Source: Streptomyces chromofuscus
GTDB lineage: Bacteria; Actinomycetota; Actinomycetes; Streptomycetales; Streptomycetaceae
NCBI RefSeq assembly: GCF_015160875.1
Contig: NZ_CP063374.1
Span: 1-64,000, forward strand
Direction: 5' to 3'
DNA: 64,000 nucleotides
Shown: one piece after another, positions 1 to 9,292 of the stretch
Numbering within the stretch: position 1 is the first letter of the stretch
Layout: each line of letters begins with the position of its first letter
The notes under the pieces: model-generated
Database searches by the model: none
Told to the model about the DNA's origin: nothing
What the model saw: only the letters and a program-made list of their open reading frames with translations
Program-made: the position numbers and the translations under genes

Positions 1-1670
1 CGGCTCGTCCCGGCCGTCGGACGCGGGGCCGGATAGCGGTCCGCCATCTGCACCATCAGCAGCAGGAACAGAGCCGCCAACGAGGCCAGCGACGCGCACA
101 CCGCCGTGAGGCCGGCGCTCCACGGCGGGGCCACCGTGAGGTCCATCGCCTGGGACAGTCCCGTTGAGTGGACCCGGCTCTCCAGGAGTCCCGCCCCCGC
201 GAGTCCCGCCGGCAGCAGCATGCTCGCCATCAGCGCCGGAACGCTGGTGCGCAGCGCCAGCACGACGGCGAGGACCAGGCACACCCCGGACATGCCGAGG
301 GCGAACGCGAAGACGCCGAGCGGCGCGCCGTCCCGGCGCAGCGGGAAGTACGCCGCGCCGCACACCAGGAGGGCGGCGGCGGCGAGCCAGCCCGGCCAGA
401 AGACCGGCTTCCTCGGCTGCTTGGCACGCGCACGCCGTGCCCGCAGGGGCCGCCGCCCGGAGCGCGGACGCGCCACCTGCGGGTCCGGGGCGGGAGCGGC
501 CTGCGCGAGGCGCGCATCCGCCACGGCCGCGGCGGGCGGCACGCGCGCGGCCTTTTCCGCCGCGCGTCGCCGCTCCTGGGCCAGCCGTCCGATCAGCTCC
601 ACCAGTTCCTCTATGGGCCGCCCGGTGGCGGCCGCGCGGACCGCTTCCTGACCGCAGTGCGGTTCCAGCGAGGCCTGGTGCAGCAGCGCCATCAGCCGCG
701 AGACGTCCTCGACGGACCGCGTCTCGACCGCCACGCGGATGGTCTCGTCCGCGCTGTCGGGTCCCCGCGGCGGCCGGGTCAGCTCGACGACCAGACGGGC
801 CACGTCCTCGACGGGACGGTCCACCGCGACCGCCCGCAGCACGGCGCCGACGGTCTGCGCGTACTCGGGCGACTGCTCCATCAGCGTGATCAGCCGCACG
901 ATCTCCTCCAGCGGCCGATCGCTGACGGCCGCGTGGACGAGCTCACCGACCGGGTCGAGCGACGCGGGATCCGGCACGCCGTCGTCCGCCTCGGCGTCGG
1001 GCTCCGTGGTGGGCTCAAGAGCCGTGTCGTCCAGCGGGCCCGCGAGCGCGAGGCGTGCCGACGTGGCTCCGCCGAGCGCCGTGCCGATGGCGAACGCCGT
1101 GCCCGCGGCCGGGAGGACGGCGGGCGGCGCTTCGTCGACGGCGGCGGCGAAGGACTGCGGCTCGCCGACGGGCGCGACAGACGACTGCGCTTCGTCGGGG
1201 GGCGCGACGACGGGCGGGGCAGCGACGACCGGCGGGGGAGCGGCGACGGGCGGCGGAGCGGCGGCGGGTGGGGGAGCGGCGGCGGGTGGGGGAGCGGCGA
1301 CGGGTGAGGGAGGGGCGACGGGCGGCGGGGCGACGACCGGTGGGGGAGGGGCGACGGGCGGCGGGGCGACGACCGGTGGGGGAGGCCCGACGGGTGGCGG
1401 AGCGACGACCGGTGGCGGAGGCCCGACGAGCGGGGGCGGAGGCCCGACGAGCGGGGGCCCGAAGACGGGTGGTGGCTCGCCGGCAGGGGCGACAGGCGAC
1501 TGTGCCGCACCGACGGGGGCGACGAAGGGCGGGGGGTCGGCCACAGGAGCGACACCGGACGGCGCTGCACCGACGGCGGCGGTGCCGGACGGCGGCTCGC
1601 CGACGACGGCCGACTCGCCGAAAACTATGCCGGACGGGTTCGACTGCTGTGGTGAAGGGCGCGTGGTCAT
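1..1670 (-). CDS. Proline-rich membrane protein with helical repeats (3' end beyond left edge)
   Basis: I read this in the reverse frame from an ATG at 1670 preceded by GGAGCCCAGG; it stays open to the left edge (about 556 codons). The first 50 residues are polar. Residues about 50-140 are almost entirely Pro, Ala and Val (runs such as PPPVVAPPPV). About four helical repeats follow, each with a core like RPxEEVxRLI. A basic stretch (about RSGRRPLRARRARAK) then leads into a C-terminal part with about four hydrophobic segments ending near MVQMADRYPAP. The layout suggests a membrane-anchored protein with its long N-terminal part on the cytoplasmic side. No catalytic motif is seen. I do not recognise a named family; such proteins are common as unnamed Streptomyces proteins. 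The strongly biased Pro/Ala codons produce long false open frames on the other strand. Confidence 0.7.
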   Translation of the reverse strand, partial: MTTRPSPQQSNPSGIVFGESAVVGEPPSGTAAVGAAPSGVAPVADPPPFVAPVGAAQSPVAPAGEPPPVFGPPLVGPPPPLVGPPPPVVAPPPVGPPPPVVAPPPVAPPPPVVAPPPVAPPSPVAAPPPAAAPPPAAAPPPVAAPPPVVAAPPVVAPPDEAQSSVAPVGEPQSFAAAVDEAPPAVLPAAGTAFAIGTALGGATSARLALAGPLDDTALEPTTEPDAEADDGVPDPASLDPVGELVHAAVSDRPLEEIVRLITLMEQSPEYAQTVGAVLRAVAVDRPVEDVARLVVELTRPPRGPDSADETIRVAVETRSVEDVSRLMALLHQASLEPHCGQEAVRAAATGRPIEELVELIGRLAQERRRAAEKAARVPPAAAVADARLAQAAPAPDPQVARPRSGRRPLRARRARAKQPRKPVFWPGWLAAAALLVCGAAYFPLRRDGAPLGVFAFALGMSGVCLVLAVVLALRTSVPALMASMLLPAGLAGAGLLESRVHSTGLSQAMDLTVAPPWSAGLTAVCASLASLAALFLLLMVQMADRYPAPRPTAGTS

Positions 1671-2047
1671 CCTGGGCTCCAAGGGAGTCGTGCGGCCGCT
1701 CCTGCGCTGTCGAAGCGCGACCTGCGATGTCCTTGACCATTACTAGGGCCCGCCCCGGCACCTCGCCACCCGGGTGCAGCGGACGTGTGACGCCCGACGC
1801 ACGCCGGGCAACGAGGGGCAGCAAGAAGCGGCGTGCACGGGGCCCGGGGCAGGCGGACGTGTGGGCCTGCGGTGACTCGGAGGGCTCAGGAGGGTCCGGC
1901 CGGCGGCGTGTGGCCGAAGTTACGTCGTCGATGCGTCCTGGGCCATGTCGTCGGGCCGCGGTCGCGGGCTACCGTTCTGGCCCAGACGCTTCCCCTCGCA
2001 CACGGCACGGACGACCGTCCGCGCCCCAGGACCCGGACGGCTCGGCA

Positions 2048-2590
2048 GTGCTCGCAGATCTCTCCCCGCTCATCGCGGCGACCGCCCAGTGGCTCACGCG
2101 CGCCTACCCGGCGTCCGGCGGCGCCCTGGCCTCCGCCCTGTGCGAGGTGCAGGCGCGCCAGGCCGTGACGGTCGCGGCGTGGCTGCGGTATCCGACGCAG
2201 ACGGACGCCGCGCTGGTGGGGATGGCGGGGCCCGGAGGCTCCGACCGGCTGGACTGGATCACCGGCACGGAGGCGGTCGGCGGGGGAGCGGGCCAAGAGG
2301 GCCCGGACGACGGCCACGCCTGGCGGACCTGGGTGGACGAGGTCGTGGCCAGCTGGGCCGCGTGCCTGCTCACCGACCCGGAGCTGGCCGGCCTGGCGGT
2401 GGCCGCGCTCGCGGGCGGCAGTCACACGGCCGGTACGCCGGCGGAGTTCCGCCGCCTCGTGGCGCCCGACGAGCACGACCGGCAGGCGGCGGCACTGCTG
2501 CGCCACCCCGACCTCCTGGCACCGGTCGCCGAGCTGTACCAGGACGGGCTGCTGGACCGGCTGGGGCCGGGGCAGGCGCTGATCGCCTGA
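2048..2590 (+). CDS. Hypothetical protein of about 180 residues
   Basis: The frame has good actinomycete codon bias from about 2040 to the TGA at 2590. The chosen GTG at 2048 follows a GGACGG box at a suitable distance; an ATG at 1931 is a weaker alternative because its added residues look like out-of-frame sequence. The protein is mostly helical and rich in Ala, Leu and Trp, with no signal peptide, membrane segment or metal-binding motif that I can see. It is convergent with the hemerythrin-like gene at 2664-3227. The family is unknown to me. Confidence 0.55.
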   Translation: MLADLSPLIAATAQWLTRAYPASGGALASALCEVQARQAVTVAAWLRYPTQTDAALVGMAGPGGSDRLDWITGTEAVGGGAGQEGPDDGHAWRTWVDEVVASWAACLLTDPELAGLAVAALAGGSHTAGTPAEFRRLVAPDEHDRQAAALLRHPDLLAPVAELYQDGLLDRLGPGQALIA

Positions 2591-2663
2591 GACCGGCGGC
2601 GACGAGCCGGCCCCGGCCGGACGGCCTCGGCGGTTCACTCGCTGTGCGCTTCCCGACGTCGGG

Positions 2664-3227
2664 TCACGCCTTCTTCCCGCGGCCCGTCAGCGCGTCCCGC
2701 ACCCTGTCCACGAGCCCCGCGCCCGGCGCCAGCAGCTTGTTCAGCGGCGGCTTGTCCGGTGCCGACGGGTGCGGGCGGGTCGGTGCCATCTTCTTCGCCA
2801 TACGGACCTTGTCGCCCAGCTCGTCCAGGGCCTGCGGGGAACACGCCGCGCGCAGCCGGGGGAAGAGGTTCTCCTCCTCGTCGGCCACGTGCATGCGGAT
2901 CTCGGTCATCAGCATGCCGATGAGGCGGTCGAACTCCGGGTCGTCCGCGTCACATCCCTCCAGGTCCTTCATGATCTGCTCGGCCTTGGCGTGGTCCTCG
3001 AGTTCCTTGTCGGCGATGGCGTCGCCGTCCGGCACGTGCTGCCGTACCGCCGGATAGAGGTAGGCCTCCTCGGCCACCGAGTGGCGGACCAGTTCCATCG
3101 TGACCTGGTCGGCGTGGAGCTTGCGGTCCGTGTTGCCGGGCGGCAGCGCCTCGATGCGACCGAAGAGCTCCTCGACCTCACGGTGATCGGTCACCAACTC
3201 GTCGATGACGTTTCCACCATGTCCCAT
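2664..3227 (-). CDS. Hemerythrin HHE cation-binding domain protein
   Basis: The first about 130 residues hold the His/Glu pattern of the hemerythrin-like fold: DHREVEELF, HSVAEEAYLYP, HAKAEQ and HVADEEENLFPRL, which supply the ligands of a non-haem di-iron site in a four-helix bundle. The C-terminal tail is Pro/Lys rich and probably flexible. Family members sense or store oxygen or nitric oxide, or protect iron. The start at 3227 is chosen because AGGAGG lies 8 nt upstream; an in-frame start at 3251 would place that box inside the gene. It is monocistronic, between a hypothetical gene and a two-component pair. Confidence 0.85.
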   Translation of the reverse strand: MGHGGNVIDELVTDHREVEELFGRIEALPPGNTDRKLHADQVTMELVRHSVAEEAYLYPAVRQHVPDGDAIADKELEDHAKAEQIMKDLEGCDADDPEFDRLIGMLMTEIRMHVADEEENLFPRLRAACSPQALDELGDKVRMAKKMAPTRPHPSAPDKPPLNKLLAPGAGLVDRVRDALTGRGKKA

Positions 3228-3326
3228 GATGCTTGCCTCCTGCGTGCGCACGGCGGCTCCGGAGCAGACCCGCCACCGCGTCCCCGAGTGCCCTGCCCCG
3301 CAGGAGTGACACGGACGTGCCCCGCC

Positions 3327-4037
3327 TCATGCGCGCCAGCCGTACCGCCGTTCGGGCCGGCCCGCCACGCCGTACCGGAGGGAGACGTCGGCGCTGCCGG
3401 TGGTGTGGAAGTACTCCAGGTAGCGGCGGGCACTGACGCGGGAGACGCCGGTCAGGGTGGCGCACTCGGTGGCCGAGAGGGTGCCGTCGGCGGTGCGCAG
3501 GGCACGCTCGACCAGTTCTGCGGTCTCCACGCTCATGCCCTTGGGCAGGCCCGCGGCCGCGGGCGCAGGCGCGGCTCCGGCCAGGACCCGGTCCACGTCC
3601 GCCTGACCGCGTACGACGGTGGTCAGCAGCCGGCCGCGCTGGGCGACGTACCGCTCCAGGCGGGTCCGCAGGTCCTCGAACTCGAACGGCTTGAGGAGGT
3701 AGTCGACCACGCCGTGGCGTACGGCGCCGCGGACCGTGTCGGCCTCGCGGGCGGCGCTGATCACCATGACGTCGCAGTCGTGTCCGGCGGTGCGCAGCCG
3801 GGGGATGACGTCCAGGCCGAAGAGGTCGGGCAGATACAGGTCGAGCAGGACCAGCTCCGGGCGCAGCTCGTCGACGGCGTCGATGGCCTGCCGGCCGCTG
3901 CCGGCGACGCCGACCACGCGGAACGGGGCGACCCGTTCGACGAACGCGCGGTGCACCCGGGCCACCATGAAGTCGTCGTCGACCACGAGGACGTCGATCG
4001 CGTCCGGCGCGTCGGGCGTCTCCGCTCTGCCGGTCAT
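3327..4037 (-). CDS. Two-component response regulator, CitB/DcuR type
   Basis: A receiver domain fills residues about 12-130, with the acidic pair in VVDDDF, the phospho-acceptor Asp in LLDLYLPD, the conserved Ser of VISAA and the Lys of LLKPFE. The C-terminal third holds a helix-turn-helix (about SATECATLTGVSRVSARRYL) like that of the CitB/DcuR/DpiA family. The ATG at 4037 overlaps the TGA of the sensor kinase (ATGA), so the two are translationally coupled. With the divergent tctCBA operon next door, it most likely controls uptake of a tri- or dicarboxylate. That target is inferred from position. Confidence 0.88.
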   Translation of the reverse strand: MTGRAETPDAPDAIDVLVVDDDFMVARVHRAFVERVAPFRVVGVAGSGRQAIDAVDELRPELVLLDLYLPDLFGLDVIPRLRTAGHDCDVMVISAAREADTVRGAVRHGVVDYLLKPFEFEDLRTRLERYVAQRGRLLTTVVRGQADVDRVLAGAAPAPAAAGLPKGMSVETAELVERALRTADGTLSATECATLTGVSRVSARRYLEYFHTTGSADVSLRYGVAGRPERRYGWRA

Positions 4038-5986
4038 CGGTCCGCTCCTTCCGCCACCGCGTCGGTGAGGTGGCTGACGGTCATGCGTGCGGTGAACAGG
4101 GCTCCGTCGGGGGTGTTGCTCACCGAGATCTCCCCGCCGTGACGTTCGCAGACCAGCCGGGTCAGCGCCAGGCCGATGCCGCGTTCGCCGTTCCGGGCGG
4201 CCTTGGTGGTGAAGCCGTGCGAGAACACCTCCCGCGCCAGATCGGGTGCCACGCCGGGACCGGAGTCCCGCACGGCGATCTCCACGCTGGCCGCGTCCTG
4301 CCGCAACTCCACCTCGACCCACGCCTCCCGACGCCTTTCGCCTGCCTGACCATGGCTCATACGCGATGGGTCCGGACTGCCGGGGTGCCCATGGCGCTGG
4401 GGCCCACCCGTGCCGCCGTGCTCTGCGCGGCGGTTGGGCTCTTCCGTGTCGCCGTGGCCTCCGCGGCCCCCGAACTCGTCCGGGCTGTCGCCGGATTCGC
4501 CGTCGTGCGGGTCCGCATCGCGGTCGCCGGGCCGGCCGCCGTCCCAGGCCTCGTCCGGGCCGCCGGGTTCGTGGCCGTCGTCCACCCCCAGACCCACCGC
4601 CGCCGCGTCCACCGCGTTGTCCACCAGGTTGCCCACCACCGTGGCCACGTCCGCCGCGTCCTCCGGTGTCAGGCGGTCCAGGGCCGTGTGGTCGGAGATG
4701 CGCAGGTGGACCTTGCGTTCGGCGGCCTGGGAGGACTTCGCCATGAGCAGGGCCGCCACGGTGGTGTCGCGGACGCGGCGGCTCAGGGTGACGTCCAGGG
4801 ACTGGCGGCGCCGGCTCAGCGCGCGGATGTAGCGCACCACCTCCTCCTGCTCGCCGATCTGGATCAGCCCGGAGATGGTGTGCAGCTGGTTGGCGAACTC
4901 GTGCGCCTGGGCGCGCAGCAGCTCGGAGGAGCTGCGAAAGGAGCCGATCTCCCGCTCCAGCCGGGCCAGTTCGGTACGGTCCCGCAAGGTGGTGACCGAG
5001 CCGAGCAGCCGCCCGTCCTTGCGTACCGTCATCCGGTTCATCACCAGGACGCGTCCGTGCCGGACGACCACCTCGTCCCGTCGGCCGGCCGCCCCGTCCC
5101 GGCCCCCGGCCAGCACGTCCCGCAACCGCCCTTCGACACCGAGGTCGGCCAGGCTGCGCCCCACGCAGTCCTCGGGCAGGTCGAGCAGCCGCCGCCCCAT
5201 TTCGTTGACCAGCGTGAGCCGTTGCTGCGGATCCAGCGCGACCACGCCCTCCGCGATCCCGTACAGCATCGCCTCCCGGTGCTCGGCCAGTCCGGCGATC
5301 TCCCGCGGCTCCAGCCCGAGCGTCTGCCGCTTGACCCGCCGGGCCAGCAGCAGCGAGCCGGCCAGCCCCAGGCCGCTGGCGACGCCCAGATAGGCGAGGA
5401 GATATGAGGACGCGCCGCTGAGCCGCTGCCACACGGTGGGGGAGGCCTCGCCGACCATCACCGTCCCCAGGTGCCGCCCGAGGTTCTCCCGTGTCGCCCC
5501 CAGCACCGGCACCTGCGCGACCCGCTCGCGCCGCCCGCCGTCCAGCTCCAGCTCGCCCGACCAGCCGCGCCCTCGGGTGATGCCGTCACCGACCGGCAGC
5601 GCCTCGCCGATCGCCGTCGGGTCCGTCGAACTCACGATCCACCCGTCCGCGTCCGCCACCGTCACCGAGGTCACCCCGGACTGCGCCTGCGTGGCGTTCA
5701 CCAGCGGCGCAAGCGCCTCCCGCGGCAGCGGCACCACCAGCTGACCGCGCACCAGCGGGTTCGCCGCCAGCTGCTCGGCCAGCGCGCCCACCCTGCGGCC
5801 CTCCACCCGGTCGAAGGTCGCCTCCGACTGCGCCAGCGACACCGCGGCGACCGCCACCAGCACGACGACCACGATGGCGAGCTGGAGCACCAGCATCTCG
5901 CCCGCGAGGGTTTGACGGCGGAAGGTGGCGACCACGGCGTACTCGATCTCCGGCAGGGCGGCTTCAGAGGCGGGGTGCCCCATCAT
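4034..5986 (-). CDS. CitA/DcuS-type sensor histidine kinase
   Basis: The 650-residue layout is: a short cytoplasmic N terminus; a membrane segment (MLVLQLAIVVVVLVAVAAVSL); an extracytoplasmic PAS-like sensor of about 130 residues; a second membrane segment; a cytoplasmic PAS (AEGVVALDPQQRLTLVNEMG); a dimerisation region with the phospho-acceptor His in AQAHEFANQLHTISGL; and a HATPase domain with an N box (VGNLVDNAVDAA) and G boxes (DSGPGV, GERGIGLAL). The ATPase is split by an insert of about 85 residues of Gly, Asp, His and Pro (about 460-550) between the N box and the first G box, which is unusual. ATGs at 5986 and 5983 are both possible after GGTGGGGG. The family binds citrate, fumarate or similar acids outside the cell. 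Confidence 0.9.
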   Translation of the reverse strand: MMGHPASEAALPEIEYAVVATFRRQTLAGEMLVLQLAIVVVVLVAVAAVSLAQSEATFDRVEGRRVGALAEQLAANPLVRGQLVVPLPREALAPLVNATQAQSGVTSVTVADADGWIVSSTDPTAIGEALPVGDGITRGRGWSGELELDGGRRERVAQVPVLGATRENLGRHLGTVMVGEASPTVWQRLSGASSYLLAYLGVASGLGLAGSLLLARRVKRQTLGLEPREIAGLAEHREAMLYGIAEGVVALDPQQRLTLVNEMGRRLLDLPEDCVGRSLADLGVEGRLRDVLAGGRDGAAGRRDEVVVRHGRVLVMNRMTVRKDGRLLGSVTTLRDRTELARLEREIGSFRSSSELLRAQAHEFANQLHTISGLIQIGEQEEVVRYIRALSRRRQSLDVTLSRRVRDTTVAALLMAKSSQAAERKVHLRISDHTALDRLTPEDAADVATVVGNLVDNAVDAAAVGLGVDDGHEPGGPDEAWDGGRPGDRDADPHDGESGDSPDEFGGRGGHGDTEEPNRRAEHGGTGGPQRHGHPGSPDPSRMSHGQAGERRREAWVEVELRQDAASVEIAVRDSGPGVAPDLAREVFSHGFTTKAARNGERGIGLALTRLVCERHGGEISVSNTPDGALFTARMTVSHLTDAVAEGADR

Positions 5987-6050
5987 GGCCCCCACCTGCG
6001 CCGGGGGAAAGGGATCGGTCGCCGGTGCGGCACCCACCGGGAACCGGCGT

Positions 6051-6080
6051 TGACACAAAGACCAGAACCTCCGTTGGTTC
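6051..6080. promoter_or_regulatory. Promoter-like box and inverted repeat between the sensor kinase and tctC
   Basis: The 128-bp divergent gap contains a TTGACA box at 6051 and the inverted repeat GAACC-6nt-GGTTC at 6065-6080. A third GAACC-like copy lies just upstream (GGAACCGG near 6041). These sit where the response regulator would have to bind to control tctCBA. No good -10 box is clear, so the promoter call is tentative. Confidence 0.35.
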
Positions 6081-6114
6081 CGCAAGCGGGACAGGCCGTT
6101 CACGCGGAGGCAAC

Positions 6115-7167
6115 ATGTGGCGCACCTCACCCTCCCCACAGGGCTTCCCGACTGCATCGACGAACCGACAGGTGGTGGCACTCGTGCGCCTGCGCACACC
6201 CCTCGCCCTGCTCGGGGCCGCCGTGCTGGTCCTCCTCGGACCGCCGCTGCTGACCACCGGCAGCGGCACCGAGACCGGCACACAGATCCCCGGCCTGCGC
6301 TTCATGGTCCCCAACACACCCGGCGGCGGTTACGACATCACCGCGCGCACGGCCGCCAAGAACGCCGAGGATGCCGGACTCACCCCCGGCATCGAGGTGT
6401 TCAACCTGCCCGGCGCCGGCGGCACCGTCGGCCTCACCCGCCTCGTCGGCGAACACGGCAACGGCCGGCTCGCGATGTCGATGGGGCTCGGCGTCGTCGG
6501 CGCCGTCCGCTCCAACGACGCGCCCGCGACCCTCGCCGACACCACCCCGATCGCCCGCCTCACCGAGGAACAGGACGTCGTCGTGGTCGCCAAGGACTCG
6601 CCGTACCGGACGATCGACGACCTCGTCGACGCCTGGAAGGCCGACCCCGGCGGACTCCCGGTCGGCGGCGGCTCCTCGCCCGGCGGCCCCGACCACCTCG
6701 CGCCGATGCTGATGGCGCGGGCCGCCGGGATCTCCCCGAAGCAGGTCAACTACATCCCGTTCGACGGCGGCGGCGAACTGCTCGCCTCCATCCTCGGCAA
6801 CAAGGTCGCCTTCGGTGTCTCCGGCGTCGGCGAGTACCTCGACCAGATCAAGGCGGGCGAGCTGCGCCTGCTCGCGGTCACCGGCCCCGAACGGGTCGAC
6901 GGCCTGGACGCCCCGACCCTCGAGGAGGCGGGCTACGACGTGAACTTCACCAACTGGCGCGGCATCGTCGCCCCGCCCGGCCTTTCCGACGCCGAGCGCG
7001 GCAAACTCGTCCGCCTCGTCGAGGAACTCCACGACTCGCCGGAGTGGCAGGCGTCCCTGAAGCAGAACGGCTGGGACGACGCCTTCCTGTCCGGCGAGGA
7101 GTTCGGGGACTTCCTCGACGCCCAGGACCGGCGCGTGGTCTCGGTACTGAAGGAGCTGGGACTGTGA
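6115..7167 (+). CDS. tctC: Tripartite tricarboxylate transporter substrate-binding protein TctC
   Basis: The protein has 350 residues. A positively charged N terminus and a hydrophobic segment (TPLALLGAAVLVLLGPPLL) act as signal peptide or membrane anchor. The Bug/TctC fold follows: the PNTPGGGYDITAR loop that grips a substrate carboxylate, the NLPGAGGTVG loop, then GGGSSPGGPDHL and a late NWRGIVAPPGL motif, all characteristic of the family. It captures a tricarboxylate-like acid outside the cell and delivers it to TctAB. GGAGG lies 5 nt before the ATG at 6115. The stop overlaps the tctB start (GTGA), so all three subunits are one operon, divergent from its likely two-component regulators. 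Confidence 0.92.
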   Translation: MWRTSPSPQGFPTASTNRQVVALVRLRTPLALLGAAVLVLLGPPLLTTGSGTETGTQIPGLRFMVPNTPGGGYDITARTAAKNAEDAGLTPGIEVFNLPGAGGTVGLTRLVGEHGNGRLAMSMGLGVVGAVRSNDAPATLADTTPIARLTEEQDVVVVAKDSPYRTIDDLVDAWKADPGGLPVGGGSSPGGPDHLAPMLMARAAGISPKQVNYIPFDGGGELLASILGNKVAFGVSGVGEYLDQIKAGELRLLAVTGPERVDGLDAPTLEEAGYDVNFTNWRGIVAPPGLSDAERGKLVRLVEELHDSPEWQASLKQNGWDDAFLSGEEFGDFLDAQDRRVVSVLKELGL

Positions 7168-7703
7168 CGACTCCGACCACCGACCGGCCCCCGGCGCCCG
7201 CCCCGGCCCGCCGCTCCTGGCTGCGCGACCACTCCGAACTCGGCGTCTGCGCGTTGCTGCTGGCCCTCGGCGTGCTGGTCCTCACCGACGCGCTCACCAT
7301 GGACGTCGACATCGCCCAGCGTGGCCCCGTCGGCCCGAAAACCGTGCCGATCGTCGTGGGCGCGGGGCTGTTGCTGATCGCCGCGCTGCTCGCCGTCGAC
7401 GTGCTGCGCGGCGGCCGCGGCCAGGCGGAGACCGGCGAGGACATCGACCTGTCCGAACCCGCCGACGGGCGCACGGTCCTGCTGCTCACCGGCGTGTTCC
7501 TGGGCGCGGCCGTGCTCATCGAGCCCCTCGGCTTCCCCGTCGCGGGCGCCCTCCTCTTCTGGGGTGCCGCGTTCGCCCTCGGCAGCCGCCGACTCGACCG
7601 CGACCCGATCATCGCGGCCGTGTTGTCCCTGGTCACCTACGCCGTGTTCAACAACCTGCTGGGAGTGCCGCTGCCCGGCGGCCCCCTGATGGGAGTGCTG
7701 TGA
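7164..7703 (+). CDS. tctB: Tripartite tricarboxylate transporter small membrane subunit TctB
   Basis: The 179-residue protein has four predicted membrane segments in two pairs, an arrangement typical of TctB: about [49 protein letters not shown] and [17 protein letters not shown]. The GTG start overlaps the tctC stop. TctB pairs with the large subunit TctA in sodium- or proton-driven uptake. The segment between the two pairs is acidic. Confidence 0.9.
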   Translation: MTTPTTDRPPAPAPARRSWLRDHSELGVCALLLALGVLVLTDALTMDVDIAQRGPVGPKTVPIVVGAGLLLIAALLAVDVLRGGRGQAETGEDIDLSEPADGRTVLLLTGVFLGAAVLIEPLGFPVAGALLFWGAAFALGSRRLDRDPIIAAVLSLVTYAVFNNLLGVPLPGGPLMGVL

Positions 7704-7704
7704 G

Positions 7705-9201
7705 ATGAACGCCCTCAACTCCCTGCTGGACGGCTTCGGCACGGCGCTGACCCCGCTCAACCTGCTGTGGGCCGCCCTCGGTGTGCTGCTCGGCACCGCG
7801 ATCGGCGTCCTGCCCGGCATCGGCCCGGCCATGGCGGTGGCGCTGCTGCTGCCGGTGACGTACGGACTCGACCCCGTCGGCGCATTCATCATGTTCGCGG
7901 GCATCTACTACGGCGCCATGTTCGGCGGCTCGACGACCTCGATCCTGCTCAACACGCCCGGCGAGAGCGCCGCCGTGGTCGCCGCGATGGAAGGCAACCC
8001 GATGGCCAAGTCGGGGCGCGGGGCGCAGGCGCTGGCGGCCGCCGCCATCGGCCACTTCGCCGGCGGCATGGTCGGCACGATCCTGCTGGTGGCGCTCGCG
8101 CCGACGGTCGCCGCGCTCGCCGTGGACATCGGCGCGCCCGACTATTTCGCCATCATGGTGCTCGCCTTCATCGCGGTGACGTCCGTCCTCGGCTCCTCCC
8201 GCCTACGGGGCATGGCGTCCCTGCTCATCGGGCTGACGCTGGGCCTGGTCGGACTGGACCAGATGACCGGCCAGCAGCGACTGACCTTCGGCTCGCTCCA
8301 GCTCGCCGACGGCATCGACGTGGTGATCGTCGCGGTCGGCCTGTTCGCGATCGGCGAGGCGCTGTGGGTCGCCGCCCATCTGCGGCGCCGGCCGGGCGAG
8401 CCGATCCCGGTGGGCCGCCCCTGGCTCGGCCGGGGCGATGTGCGGCGCACCTGGAAGTCCTGGCTGCGCGGCCCGTTCATCGGCTTCCCCTTCGGCGCGA
8501 TCCCGGCGGGCGGCGCCGAGATCCCCACCTTCCTGTCCTACGTGACGGAGAAGCGCCTGTCGAAGCACAAGGACGAGTGGGGCAAGGGCGCGATCGAGGG
8601 CGTGGCCGGACCCGAGTCCGCGGCGTCGGCGTCGGCGGCGGGCACGCTGGTGTCGATGCTGACGCTGGGCCTGCCGACGACCGCGGTCGCCGCCGTCATG
8701 CTGGCCGCCTTCCAGCAGTACGGCATCCAGCCCGGCCCGCTGCTCTTCGAACGCGAACCCGAGCTGGTGTGGGGCCTGATCGCCTCGCTGTTCGTCGGCA
8801 TGGTGCTGCTGCTCGCCCTCAACCTGCCGCTCGCCCCGCTGTGGGCGAGGCTGCTGCGCATTCCCCGGCCCTACCTCTACGCCGGCATCCTCTTCTTCGC
8901 GGCCGTCGGCGCGTACGCGGTCGGCGGCGAGGTCGTCGACCTGGTGATCCTGCTGGCCATCGGGCTGATCGGCTTCGGCATGCGCCGCTACGGGCTGCCC
9001 GTGCTGCCCGCCGTCATCGGCGTCATCCTCGGCCCCAACGCCGAACAGCAACTGCGCCGTGCCCTGCAGATCAGCGACGGCAGTGTCACCGGCCTGGTCG
9101 ACACGCCGTTCGCGGTGACCGTGTACGCGGTGATCGTCGTGCTGCTGGCGTGGCCGCTGCTCAAGCGGCTCGTGCGCCGGGATCGCCCCGCCGCGTCGTA
9201 G
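7705..9201 (+). CDS. tctA: Tripartite tricarboxylate transporter large permease TctA
   Basis: The 498-residue protein has about 11-12 membrane segments and the two signature stretches of Tct[21 protein letters not shown] near residue 35, and a second glycine-rich motif in the middle ([20 protein letters not shown]). It begins 1 nt after tctB and ends at a strong hairpin terminator. It forms the translocation channel of the transporter. A whole tctCBA operon with a dedicated sensor pair argues for regulated uptake of an organic acid. Confidence 0.93.
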   Translation: MNALNSLLDGFGTALTPLNLLWAALGVLLGTAIGVLPGIGPAMAVALLLPVTYGLDPVGAFIMFAGIYYGAMFGGSTTSILLNTPGESAAVVAAMEGNPMAKSGRGAQALAAAAIGHFAGGMVGTILLVALAPTVAALAVDIGAPDYFAIMVLAFIAVTSVLGSSRLRGMASLLIGLTLGLVGLDQMTGQQRLTFGSLQLADGIDVVIVAVGLFAIGEALWVAAHLRRRPGEPIPVGRPWLGRGDVRRTWKSWLRGPFIGFPFGAIPAGGAEIPTFLSYVTEKRLSKHKDEWGKGAIEGVAGPESAASASAAGTLVSMLTLGLPTTAVAAVMLAAFQQYGIQPGPLLFEREPELVWGLIASLFVGMVLLLALNLPLAPLWARLLRIPRPYLYAGILFFAAVGAYAVGGEVVDLVILLAIGLIGFGMRRYGLPVLPAVIGVILGPNAEQQLRRALQISDGSVTGLVDTPFAVTVYAVIVVLLAWPLLKRLVRRDRPAAS

Positions 9202-9208
9202 ACACGCC

Positions 9209-9243
9209 GCCGGGGGCCGGCCGCAGTGCGGCCGGGCCCCCGG
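9209..9243. terminator. Bidirectional hairpin terminator after tctA
   Basis: A GC stem of about 16 bp with one bulged C and a short loop lies directly after the tctA stop (outer arm CCGGGGGCC). It separates the convergent tctA and SRPBCC genes. Confidence 0.75.
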
Positions 9244-9292
9244 AAAGGAGCGCTCAGGCGGAAAGGAGCGCTCAGGCGGAAAGGAGCGTTCA
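9242..9292. repeat. Three tandem 18-bp repeats
   Basis: The unit GGAAAGGAGCGCTCAGGC occurs three times head to tail; the last copy is partial and has one C-to-T change. On the reverse strand the array directly follows, and slightly overlaps, the stop of the SRPBCC gene, and each unit places a TGA in that frame. It probably arose by slippage. Confidence 0.8.

Noticed and set aside
106..1746. Several long forward and reverse open frames rich in Arg, Ser and Gly over the first 1.7 kb
   Set aside because: They are shadows of the reverse-strand proline-rich gene starting at 1670; only that frame has a ribosome-binding site and believable hydrophobic and charged segments.
3233..6283. Long forward frames opposite the two-component genes
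   Set aside because: The reverse frames carry receiver, PAS and histidine kinase motifs; the forward ones have no domain signal.
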